From Narthecium ossifragum (Eukaryota > Streptophyta > Magnoliopsida > Dioscoreales > Nartheciaceae), in NCBI GenBank assembly GCA_963920575.1, contig OY986972.1:19814083-19878082 (forward strand): a stretch of 64,000 bases of DNA. The letters are read 5' to 3'. Shown here piece after piece: positions 48,801 to 58,774 of the stretch. The stretch's first letter is position 1; each line of letters opens with the position of its first letter. The notes under the pieces are model-generated. The model saw only the letters and a list, made by a program, of their open reading frames with translations, was not told the DNA's origin and made no database searches. The position numbers and the translations under genes were made by a program.

Positions 48801-49174
48801 CTCTACATATCATTTTTGTGTGGTAATTTGTTGTAGCATTTGGACTAAGAATTCATTTGGAGAATCAGAATATTGTCTAGTTTCCATTTTCTGTTTACCT
48901 TTGTCTGGTGTAGAAGGTAATTCTTCTACCGAAGATAATTTATCCTTTTCTTCTAATAGAGAATGTGAGGACCCGCCCCTCTTTTCCTGTGGCTTGTGGT
49001 TGACCATAAGGGCAATTTGGAAAATTGCGCCTTGGCGGTCGTTTCACACTGGGTGTGCACACACAGACCTTGATTGATGCTATTGTTTGCTTAGAAAAGT
49101 TAGGTGGACCCGGGATCGGAAGATCTGGGCTTGGGCTTGAGTCTCAGCCCAAGGTTGCCTTTCTGGGCAAGGGA

Positions 49175-50009
49175 GATCGATCTCATTTGGTGGTGAGATC
49201 GATCTGGCCTTGCTATCCAGATCGATCTGGCATGACAAGCAGATCGATCTCTTTGTGCCTGGAAGTCGTTGGCGGTGGCGTTCGAAGGACGGCCACAGCG
49301 ATGGCCGTCGCTTCCCCTGTCAGGGGAGGGGAGACTTTTGCTCCCCTCTTTCGCCTTTCCCCTGCCTTCGCCGGCTTTCCCCGGCCTTATCCCCTTCCCC
49401 TCCTCCTTCCTTTCTTTTTCTTCTTCCTTCTTCCTCCCGGCTCTGTTTTTCCTCCCCTGTTCTGGCAGCCCCTTTCCTCCTCCGTTCTCCCTCCTCCGGG
49501 CACCGTTCTCAGAGCTTGAAGGCTCGTTGGAACCGTGACGGCGTGAGGAAGATCCTAGGCTAGGCTTCGTGGATCGAAGCAGCTTTGTGGAGGTAGGGTT
49601 CTTACTCAAAGACTCTGGCTTGTTTTAAGGGTTTTGAATCCGGTTTTGATTTGAGATTATCTTCATGCTTAGTTGATGTTTTCCGGTTTTGAAGCCTTGG
49701 GTAGCTTCGTGGTTCTTGGATCTACCAGCCACCTAGTTTGGTGAGGTTTGGTTGCGGTTTCCGGCGGCTTTCCTCGCCGTTCGGCCACTGGCGAACCCAT
49801 CGGGATCGATCTCATGGGATGAGATCGATCTCGTTTGGGGTGGCACGCTCCGCCCGAGCGAGAGCGATCTCCCTGGGAGGGAGATCGATCTCTTGGCGGT
49901 TGGCGTAGGTGTGTCAAGGGTCACATACGAGATCGATCTCCATATGGGTGGAGATCGATCCCGTTGGGGTGACCTGGACGGGTGCCATTAGCCTTGAGGC
50001 AGATCGATC
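49175..50009. repeat. Ten GATCGATC palindromes, several with hairpin spacers
   Basis: Perfect cores lie at 49175, 49197, 49220, 49242, 49804, 49823, 49883, 49931, 49953 and 50002 (8 bp each), plus a decayed core near 49864. Spacers include CTCAT-GGG-ATGAG (49812-49822 region) and CTCCCT-GGG-AGGGAG (49869-49883), each able to form a stem. The same module structure occurs in LTR B at 3960-4061. Confidence 0.88.
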
Positions 50010-50419
50010 TCATCTCGTTCGACGCAGGGAAGACTTTTATTGGTTTTAAATGCGGTTTTGCCCGCGGGGCTTCGCATGGAAGTGGTTTTGACGGTTCTGC
50101 CCTTGGGGCTTACCATGTTACTCATCATGCTTGAATGCTTATCGCTTTGTGGTGGAACCGAGAGGGTGATGCCTCTCGGGATGTGTAGAATAAATGGGCT
50201 AACGGTATGCCATTTACCGCTTTGTGGTGAACCGAAGGGGTTATGACCCTCGGGAGTGGTTAGTATAAATGGGCCGAAGGTGTGCCCCTGCTGTGTTGTT
50301 TGTTACTGTCTTCCTTATTCATATCCTGCCCTACTTCCTGTGCATTAGACATGCTAGGCTAACCTGGGTGGGGTTGACCCGTGGACTTCGGTGATCAAAG
50401 GCTAAGTGGTGAATGCCGT

Positions 50420-50860
50420 TACCCGACCTGTGTCCCCTTGCTGGTGTTCAGCACGGAGAAGGGTGTCCTACAGGTATCGTCTGGCCCACCCTGTGTCAAG
50501 GACTGTCGGAGGTAGCCCAGTCCTCGAGCAGTGGCTATCGGAGGGACGTACGTTGGACAGGAACCCTGGAGGGGGGGGGGGGGAGAAACATCGATGGGAT
50601 CGATGGATTTCCCTGGCTAGACTTAGTCTTTGGTCGGGAGTTAGGGGTCGTGTGGCTCTGCTGCTTAGAGTACTGAGAGATGGTAGTCTTAACCACGGTC
50701 GTTCCGCCAAGTGTGGAGATCCCGCTTGGAGAAGGGTGTCCTACTAGTAGCGCCATGTCCACCATGTGTCAGGGATTGTCGGAGTTGCCCACCCCTGAGC
50801 AGTGGTTGTCGGAGGGGCGTAATTGGGACAGGAGCCCTTCGGGTTATTGACGGGATTTAT
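50420..50860 (+). repeat. Diverged tandem repeat in the solo LTR
   Basis: GGAGAAGGGTGTCCTAC…GTGTCARGGAYTGTCGGAG…GAGCAGTGGYTRTCGGAGG occurs twice, about 280 bp apart. A smaller pair (CGCTTTGTGGTG…ATAAATGGGC) lies at 50140-50270. Confidence 0.7.
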
Positions 50861-51353
50861 GGGATCCTTGGCAAGCCTCAGTACTTGGCTTCAGAGTTGG
50901 TTCGTTTGGTGTTGCCTTCCTAGCGAGAGTGGTAGAGTAGGACCTTGCTAAGCTGTTGCTCATTCCTACCTGGATTGTGTTGTTTGCAGGTGCAGGTCCC
51001 AGCTCCTCTCCGGTGCTTTCCCGTCGGTCGTCTCGTGGTAACGCGCCGGCTCCTGGCCATGTCTGAGGGTCAGAATGGTTTTGTTTGTGCCCTTGCGGAG
51101 ACCCCGGTGGGTGTTGTAGCTCTTTGGGGACTGTTGTTGATCCCTTGTAAACCTGTTGTATTAGAACTCTTGTTTAACTCTATTATATCTGTTTTGTAAT
51201 AGATGTTAATAGATGTTAATAGTTGTTGTTAGCTGTTTCAGCCAGCTGTGTGTTAGCTTCAACTGTTTCCGCCAGTTGAAGCTAGTAGATGTAGGTTTTT
51301 CCCCTCGTGTCCCGGCCCGGTTTGGCGTCAGCGGGTCGGGGCGCGACAGAGAA

Positions 51354-51451
51354 AATATATATTTATTTTCTTCTTTAAGAAGTTTAACTTCTTCTTTTAG
51401 GTTATTAACCTCTATGTTAAGTTCCACTAATGACAGATTCTTAACAGCTTT
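51354..51451 (-). pseudogene. Pararetroviral coiled-coil linker fragment
   Basis: Lys/Glu/Leu-rich sequence (VELNIEVNNLKEEVKLLKEE) follows an in-frame stop after the movement-protein region. It is cut by the solo LTR, and SLLEEKDKLSSVEELPSTPD continues on the far side (48958-48900). Confidence 0.55.
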
Positions 51452-52093
51452 TTATTGCCTTTTTTGTATAACCTCGACGAGTCTATAAGTATTATCTGTT
51501 TTGGGAGCTTCAATCCTTTGATATCCTTTTAAACATATTTTGATCAATTGTGATTTTATTTTAAAAGATATATTCTCTTCTGTTAGCAATTTTGCTAAGA
51601 AACTCTTATCAAACGATATCATATTAATTGACAGGCTTAGGTTCGGATAAACATTGAAGTAAACAAGTCCATGATGGAGGCTGGTTTCCATGATTCCCAT
51701 TAGAGATTGAGGCCAATTAAGACATCAGGCATCTCTTAAGCAAGAGAGGATGGAGGCATTTAATCCTTGTAAAGTAAGTGGTTTATAAGTCACTTGAATT
51801 AATCCTATGTGGATGTAATTATATTTCTCCATATAAGGATCTAAGTCTTCTTTCGAGAGAAGCTTAACTGCCTGGTCTCCTTGATCGACAGTCACAGCCT
51901 TTTCTACTGTTTTTATCGCTATTAGCGATTTCAGATGTAAGAAACCAATTTTAAAGATATCCTTATTAGGAACATCTGGGATAGCCAAGTTATTTAAGGT
52001 TTCTAATTCAGAAGGGAATTCTGCCAATTGAATATTCTTCAATTTTTCATCCTTTTTGGAATTAATTTTCCTTAGAGAGGTGGATGATGCCAT
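51452..52093 (-). pseudogene. Pararetroviral movement-protein-like sequence with an in-frame stop
   Basis: The frame starts MASSTSLRK at 52093. It contains HIGLIQVTYKPLT and LNASILSCLRDA, then a TGA at 51725-51727, then the same frame resumes with GLVYFNVYPNLSLSI. These blocks resemble the 30K-superfamily movement proteins of florendo- and petuviruses. A second stop (TAA) follows VIQKRQ. It is a relic with no intact product. Confidence 0.6.
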
Positions 52094-52506
52094 GATACAA
52101 GGAGCATGCAGACTTAATCTTCGGAAGATGTAAATATAAGGAGAATAGTTGTATATTTTTCTTTCATTTTTATACTTCTGTTTGCTAGTTTCAGTCAAAG
52201 ATTTTAATCAACTCCATTTTTATTCTAAACTCTTGCCTACTTCTTAAACTTACTTCTGCTCGTCTGCCAACGACTTAAAGGTCCTACCCTAACGCCTACT
52301 CCGGCTAACGGTGCCACACACGGCTTGGGTGATGATCCACAGAATTAGTTTAATGATAGAAAAAAATCTAAAACAAAAAGAGGGTACGCGACTAGAAAGT
52401 TGATAAACAAATTTATATAAAAAAAGAACATATATATAACAATTCTTCTTGAATCGACATTATTCCTAGATTAAATCTACACTACTCCACTACTCACACT
52501 TCATGA

Positions 52507-53065
52507 CTCTGATACCAGGATGGCGGAAGGGGAGGTATTGATTAGATATCAATATCTAAAGGAGAATCTCTCCTTTAAAGAGCTATCGGCAAGGAATAAA
52601 TGTCACTCAACCGACTGCACACTATCAAGCACACGAAGTGGCGGCCCCTACTAGCAGATGGCATAAAGTAAAGTGGTAATTCATTGACCAACAAGATGTA
52701 AAGGAAAATATTCCCTCTGAATTATTATACGATGCCATGATGAAGCATTCTCAGCTCTCCTATATAAGAGGTAGAACCCCTCTGAGTTCATCACGCTGGA
52801 ATTCACCCCCTCTCTTCTTTCCTTCCTCCTTGTAAATCTCTTCCAGTGGATTAAATAAAAGCTTGAAGTTTTTGCTACACCTCTTTTGTAAGTCTCTACA
52901 TTCTGTTTTTAATTTTAGATATATTTTTTAGAAGAAATATCTAAAGAACGTTAATCGTTCAGTTCCACATATTAATCTAATATAGATCGTTAGCATCGAG
53001 CGCCAGTGCTTTAGATATTGATATCTAATCAATACCTCCCCCTTCTGCCTTTATGGTATCAGAGC
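52507..53065. repeat. Inverted repeat with opposed PBS motifs at the pararetroviral upstream end
   Basis: Arm 1 (52507-52561) and arm 2 (53009-53065) are near-perfect inverted copies of about 55 bp. Each has CTCTGATACC at the outer end and AGATATCAATATCTAAAG at the inner end. The minus strand reads TGGTATCAGAG at 52517-52507 and the plus strand reads TGGTATCAGAGC at 53055-53066. Both match the tRNA-iMet primer site. This suggests two viral ends joined head-to-head. A Ty1/copia LTR with its PBS is the main alternative for arm 2. Confidence 0.75.
52761..52859 (+). promoter_or_regulatory. TATA box and AATAAA in the pararetroviral regulatory region
   Basis: TATATAAG (52761-52768) is followed 86 bases later by AATAAA (52854-52859), both plus strand, and by a plus-strand primer-like site at 53055. 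This is the promoter / poly(A) / PBS order of a caulimovirid pregenomic RNA. It points away from the minus-strand coding relics, so it would belong to the oppositely oriented viral fragment. Confidence 0.5.
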
Positions 53066-53230
53066 GTTAGTTATACTTCTTCTATTTTAAGTTTGGTGGG
53101 ACAACATTAGATATAACCCAACTATCTGGGAAGTTAACTTCGTCCCATTTTATCTGTTTATTAGTTGCAATTCTTGAAGATAGTAAATTTTTGAATCAGT
53201 TCATGGAACTCGAGTTCAATCCATTCATAT

Positions 53231-53329
53231 GATATATATCAGAGTGCATCGTCTGATCCAAAAGACAACCAAACAAATGCATGATGCATGCATCTTGCAT
53301 CAGGAGATTCCACCAACCAAACGTCCCCT
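53231..53329. mobile_element. PIF/Harbinger-like MITE, right part
   Basis: Right end of the MITE whose left part is 43510-43784. The terminal 17 bases are an inverted copy of the left end with two mismatches, followed by the TTA duplicate. The adjoining GCATGATGCATGC palindromes parallel those of the left part. The two parts together would give an original MITE of about 370 bp. Confidence 0.6.
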
Positions 53330-53332
53330 TTA

Positions 53333-53574
53333 ATGGTTTGCTTATGGCGGGCTGGGCTTGACAAGTGTTGGGCTAGAACATTGGGCTGGCAGTTTTGGGC
53401 TGAAAGATCCGACCCGAATCTTATGCTTTCTGATGTAGCGGATTCCATGCCCGTTATCGGACATCGGAGCTCCATTGAACGGGCCCGACAACCACGACTC
53501 GAAGACCACCGGTGCTAGTTCTTGCCGCATTTCCATCGCCGAGAAGAGAGAGTGAGAGAGAGTAGAGAGAGAAG
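53333..53574 (+). promoter_or_regulatory. Upstream region of the 81-residue protein gene
   Basis: Short gap between the MITE and the ATG, with GAGAGA repeats just before the start (53545-53573). No TATA box was recognised. The nested insertion therefore lies within 250 bp of this gene's start codon. Confidence 0.4.
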
Positions 53575-56500
53575 ATGCCGTCGACGGCGACGATGATTGG
53601 AGCGCTGCTGGGGCTGGGCACCCAGCTGTACTCCAATGCCCTCCGCAAGCTTCCTTACATGCGCCGTATGTAACATCTCATCGTCGTCTTCTTCGTCTTG
53701 AAACCCTAGTATCATTCGATATTTCGATTTGGTGCTAATTCGAGTGATTGTGAGCTTAGATCCGTGGGAGCATGTCCTGGGGATGGGGCTAGGAGTCATC
53801 TTCGTGAACCAGCTGGTGAAATGGGACGAGAAGATTAAGGAGGACCTTGATAAGATAATCGAAAAGGCCAAAGCCGCCAACGAGCGCAGATACTTCGGTA
53901 CCTATAAGCCTTTTCTTCTGAAAAAATTGATTTTTTGTGTTCCTTGTTTGAAGATGAATTGTTTGAGAAGTTGGGTTTTTTGGTTGTTGATCGGGCATAT
54001 GAGATTTTCACTTGTTATAACCATTGATGATATGATGTTCTAGTCTGCTATTGGTAGTGGGTAGTTATACTATTACTCAGGAAATAAAGTTGAAGAACAT
54101 GAACAGTAGCGGGTTCTTGTTGTTAAGAATGGTAATGGAGACGGGGTGGAGGTGATGGATGGTGATGCATTGCGGGTTAAAAGATGAGGACAGACATGCA
54201 TGCGTCCATGGTTGAAAACAGATAGGGAGTATTGTCCCGTCTGATATACTTGAGTGAAGTGTAGTAGTAGGCTTCACTGTTATGAGTTCCTTTTGTTATT
54301 GATACATGTTGAAATTTGGGAGATGCATTTCCGTGTCATCCTAGGCATTTGTGGTTAAATATTTGCAGCTATGATTTGCGGTTCTCAAAGAGGTTTAGTG
54401 GTGAGAATTACCAATGAATGGGAGTGATACATGAGGATAGACAATAAGAAAACTCAACGGTCTCTAGTGCTATGTGTTTTTGAATTCTATCGGGCTCATT
54501 GTTCTCGTTAAGGTAAAACTCTTTTGCATGTTTCACCGAAACTAGAAAGGGTAGCTATTCCTAGAGAAAAGAAACCTATTGTTTCTCCATACTTGACAAA
54601 TTCTTTCTTTCTCAGCCGCAACACTTTTCCAACCTTTTCTCATTGTTTTGGGTTTTGCCCACATTTATTATCTAAGAAGAGGACAGACAGGACAGATGTA
54701 AACTTCAAAAAGAGTTAGAACCATAAAACACAAACCATTGAAAAACTTGAGGTATACTTAATAAGGAAAGAAGTTTTCTTTTAGCTGTAAGCAAAGTCCT
54801 TCATACTTGTAATATGGAGAGATTGGTGGGTGCTTAAACCTAGTGAATATTCACTTTTTAGTGATGCTAGGATGAGCCAAAAGTTGGCCCAATTATTAGA
54901 CAAGCAACATGCTATATCCATAAAATTTTGATAGATTACACATGGCAGTAAGCAATGCTATTGGCTAGTGATTGTGAGGTCCCAGTTCTTTACTGGAAGG
55001 GCACAACAAATTCCTCTGCTCTTCCATCCCTTAGATAGATGGAGAAGTAAGCAGAGCTTTTTTTGGTTTTTTTATGTTGTCGAAAGTTGAACAGTAAAAA
55101 TAGATGCCGAGTGCTTGATGAAATTGATTAGCTCATGTAGGAACAAGGTTTAAATCTCTCGGTCTATTAGGATGCATCGACTACATATATCACTACACAT
55201 CTACTTGACACCTATCATAATGCCAAATGACTCCTCTTGCTGTATAATATAATGGCAGCCATCAAACTACAACTAGTGCGGAGAGTTGTCATCACAAACA
55301 TTGTATTCAATTTTCACAAGCAACATAGTTAGTCTAAGTTGTCAATATGGACTTGCAAACCTCGTTCTTCCCATAGATCTTCTACCTCTCTCTCACGATG
55401 AAATCTGAGAGGAGTAAGGAAGGGAGAGGAGGGATGGAGGGAGAGATAGAGAGAGGGTGAGAGAAGGGTTGGTGTGATAGAGAAAGAGAGAGATGCAGAT
55501 GGAGTGGGAAGAGGAAGAAAGAGAGGGAGGGAGGTAGGAAAGGAATGGGGGTTGTAGGAGATAGATAAGGCAACCTCAATGTTCTATGAATATAGAGGTT
55601 AGGGTGTCTTTTTTTTAACTCCAGTAATAGACTGTATTGGCATATTAGTATGGTTTTGCAATACTGTGAAATCAGTATCCAAATACTCCTATTGGAGTTT
55701 TATGCCTGGAGTCTAGAATATCATGGTATTAAGAGAATCATGTGATATTTTGAACTCTGTGATAGAATTTTAGAAAGAGTTTGGACATCCATTTAATGTT
55801 ATATAACTATGGTTCTATGCCAATACTTTGTATTATGATAGTTTTTAAAAGATTCTACTTCAAAGCCGCTCCCCCCGGTGCCCCACACACACTAATATGA
55901 GCTGATCCGACCCGACCAACTGGACTCGCGCCCAGAAGAGGATCCAAACTGGTTTAGCCTCTTTCTTAGTTTAACATGGACTTCCCTAGTTCAAACTAGA
56001 GTATTTAATTATGATTTATTATTAGTCTTTTATATTTAATTGAGTCATAGTTGATATTTGATTGTTAGGAATTAATTAAGAGTCCTATTTGAGTTAGGAA
56101 GTTATTGGTAGAAGTTGAGTTTGAGTATGAAAGCCTTATTACTTGTTAATTAAGAAAGGGGGTTTTATACTTGGATTAGAACTCAGTCGATGCCTCTATA
56201 AAAGGACCTCCATAGGTATGATGTATCCATGGATGATCAATAAGTTGAGTTTATGAATAAAGTAGATAGTAGTTTAGAGTAGATTCTCATAGAGTAATTA
56301 TGTTTGATCCTCCATCAGGAATTAAGAAGGCTTAATCCTCTAGTTAAGATTATTCCAGGCTAAGTTCTCTTCCCCAAGAGTTCTCTTCAACTGACGTTCA
56401 CCGATCCACCTTCTTCCCCGTTGGTCATCTTCTCCGCAGCTGGCACCGCCTCCATCGGTATTTCTCTCTCCCCGCCAGTTCCTCTCTCCGCCACGTCAGC

Positions 56501-58156
56501 ACTCTCTCTCTCCGTCACCCGTCACGTCAGCATCATCTTCCTCCTCTCCTCCTCACTCCCGAACCCAGCTTCCCGCCGTCCACCCTCTCCGGCCATCCCC
56601 GTCACCTCCCAAGCCTCCCATCTTCTTCCTCGATCCCCACGACCTTGGCCAGCACCTCCACTTCCTCCGGCATCTTCCTCGGCAACCCCAACTCCCCAGT
56701 CGCCGCCGTCAACCCTGGTCCGTCCCAAATCTCAACCTCAAACCACCCTAAATCCCTCGCTGATCTACCCCGACCTCCTTTCCGACGTCCCAAGCCACCC
56801 ACGAGCCCTCGGCGTCGACGACGCCGATCTCCTCTAAACCCATCGCCGGCCATCCTAGATCCCGATCTAGACCTTCCTCGACCAATCCACTCCGGTGGAT
56901 CTCTTTCCCATCGACCCGTGACCCCTCCTGCCTAGGCCCTGAACACCGTCGTGCCCCCGACGCCGACGATTCACTCCAGCGAACCTCAGCCCTTGGATCC
57001 AGTCCAGTTCAGCCAGTCATTTAATCCAGATCCAGCCCAATCCAACCCAGTCAAACTGATCCAGATCAACTCAGACTTGACCCAGTCAAGTCCTATTCTA
57101 TCATGCTCAACCAGATTTGAACCAGTTCAAGCCAGACTTGATCCAGCTAACCAGATTCAATCAATCAAGCCTGATCAGACTCAATTATGATCAATTGGAG
57201 CGGTAGAGACCCGATACGAGAGGATTAGGAGTAGACCGCTCATATCAACTACACACACACAAACCACACACAACAACTTCGCCAATCGCCTCACACCCTT
57301 CCCCTGCAATAGAGAAACTCAACCATGAGGTGAACTTTATATGACAGTTGAGATTAATGCATGCTCTCTTTTACTTTAGTTCTCCACCCTAGTAAAGTAA
57401 GAGAGAGAATGCATTGATCTCAATCGTCAGATCTTCATTTAAAGGTTGAGATCCACTACTGCAGGGTATAGAATTGTTGGAGCTAGATGGTGTTGGCCTT
57501 GAAGATGTGTAGACCGGCATTACAAGAGTGAATGTTGGTGGCTGTATTAATGGTGACAATGGTGGCAATTGCAAACAGACTAAGATACAGAGGATCACAA
57601 GCGAATGTGAACAAAGAGTTGGAAGGAATTTTCGAGTTACTGAAAAACATTCAAATAATCATTCTCATTATTTTCAGAAACTTTATTGTGGTCACCAATC
57701 TTTTACTATCCTAACAAGACCCAAGTCTAAAGTAGTCAATGCCTCTTTCTTCCCGCAGCTAGGACCTAGTAAGTTATATGCACTGTGGGATTACCTGATC
57801 CCAACAGTAAGTATTGGATGACTACTAGCCTCTTATTTTGGCAAATGCTATAATTCATAGAGTCAACTTGCTTAACCCATCTTAGGTTGGTGTGCCCGAT
57901 CCAGTGGTTTTGCTGTGATTTTCAAATGAGATTGTTTTTTTTTTTGAGAAGTTGAGCCCGAGGGCTAAAAAATAAAAAGCAAACAGGATAGCTCAAATGA
58001 GATTGTGGCTAGAGATCTAATGCAGTTTATCCTAAACTCATTTCTTCAAGAAAAACGTCACAATAGGGATCAGGATCTTTTGTGTGGTGACTGGTGAACT
58101 CCGTTGTTTATACATGATTCCCTCTTTTGCCCTTTGCAGATGATGACGAAGATTAG
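53575..58156 (+). CDS. Small conserved-looking membrane protein, 81 aa (possible respiratory complex I subunit)
   Basis: Three exons: 53575-53665, 53760-53897 and a 17-nt last exon 58140-58156 (including the stop), with GT-AG splice sites and consistent phases. The protein begins MPSTATMIGALLGLGTQLYS, has a hydrophobic stretch at about residues 37-51 (VLGMGLGVIFVNQLV) and a Lys/Glu-rich helix (KIKEDLDKIIEKAKAANERR), and ends YFDDDED. A short protein with one hydrophobic helix and no signal peptide fits a mitochondrial inner-membrane accessory subunit. I have an unverified memory of similar plant complex I proteins. The 4.2-kb second intron holds retroelement-like sequence. The last exon was found by searching for an acceptor (TTTGCAG) giving the acidic tail. 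An alternative nearby exon cannot be excluded. Confidence 0.72.
54000..55860 (+). other. First part of the large intron of the 81-residue protein gene
   Basis: AT-rich intron sequence with GAGA/AGGGAG tracts at 55385-55560. Open frames there are composition artefacts. No transposon ends recognised. Confidence 0.4.
55900..57250 (+). mobile_element. Probable LTR-retroelement remnant in the intron
   Basis: 56190-56300 has CTCTATAAAAGGACCTCC followed by GAATAAAGTAGATAG, the TATA / poly(A)-signal spacing of a small LTR. It is followed by a C-rich block (56430-56900) and an Asp/Pro-type CCAGTC/CAGATC-rich stretch to 57180. No TG…CA ends, PBS or protein domain were fixed, so the boundaries are estimates. 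Open frames at 56421-56935 are composition-driven. Confidence 0.35.
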
Positions 58157-58774
58157 CACTTTGGTTGCCCATTGCTGTGCTTGCGGCTTTGAACTTAGAG
58201 CTACTGGAGCTTCAGTTATCTCTTCAAATGTACTCTCATAACTTGTAGCGATTTTCAAGTTTGTATGTTTATTTAAGATTGCTCTGTCTCAGTCAATTGT
58301 GTTGCCTTGGAATGAACTATTTGTTTATGAACACTGCAACCAGATGTGACTCTTTTGTTGATGTATCCCCCCTAATAAGCTTGTCGCCTTTAATAATATG
58401 TTGTGGCACATACACCTATTTGGTCATCTGCATCCCCCTACCTTCCTAAAGTTGCTGATCCAACCTCTACATATTTTTTACCTGCCTTCAATTTTTCCCT
58501 TTCATATTTGATACTATCAGAGCTTCTCTGAGAAAATCCAAAAAAAAAAAAAAATTCCCACCATTTAAGCCAAAGCTACAAGTCTACAAGAAAAAGAAGG
58601 ATCAGCAAATGTATCCTGCTATTACCAATTGTAAAAAGGAATTCCTGCTTTGCTTCACTGAGAATTTATTCTCAGAAGACCAACAACAATGTTCCTCATG
58701 CTAACAAACCAATCCAAAACACCAAAAAGAAACAAAAGCAAATGGTGATCACTCTTGTCTCAATATCAAGTAGA
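58157..58774. other. 3' regions between two convergent genes
   Basis: Holds the probable 3' untranslated regions of the 81-residue protein gene (+) and the receptor kinase gene (-). It has a 14-A run near 58540. No further gene. Confidence 0.5.

Larger units (their letters stand above)
48964..51348 (+). mobile_element. Solo LTR, chromovirus (Tekay/Del-like), 2385 bp, TSD GAGAA
   Basis: It starts TGTGAGGACCCGCCCC and ends GGGTCGGGGCGCGACA. It is flanked by perfect GAGAA repeats (48959-48963 and 51349-51353). The ends match the solo LTR at 45701-48680, in opposite orientation. It contains ten GATCGATC palindromes and internal tandem repeats. No element-encoded protein is present. Confidence 0.85.
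43785..53230 (-). mobile_element. Endogenous caulimovirus-like element (florendovirus/petuvirus type), broken
   Basis: The minus strand carries, in order, movement-protein-like, retropepsin, reverse transcriptase and RNase H-like sequences, with tRNA-iMet primer-like sites at the upstream end. Two solo LTRs (48964-51348 and 45701-48680) split it. Removing them and one copy of each duplication leaves about 4.1 kb, shorter than a full viral genome. Both ends abut TA-rich sequence of a MITE, as described for many integrated florendoviruses. Multiple in-frame stops and frameshifts show it is an old, inactive copy. The genus is inferred from motif style. Confidence 0.7.

Noticed and set aside
48042..49609. 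Frames of up to 169 codons around the junction of the two solo LTRs
   Set aside because: They lie within LTR ends or cross LTR boundaries; no coding signal.
52561..53066. Reading this block as a Ty1/copia LTR plus PBS
   Set aside because: Kept as an alternative only: no clear TG…CA ends, and the matching inverted PBS arm 0.5 kb away next to pararetroviral coding relics is better explained by viral ends.
56421..56935. Pro/Ser-rich frames that could look like an extensin-like gene
   Set aside because: C-rich repeat sequence within an intron next to LTR-like signals; frames lack a signal peptide and repeated SPPPP motifs.
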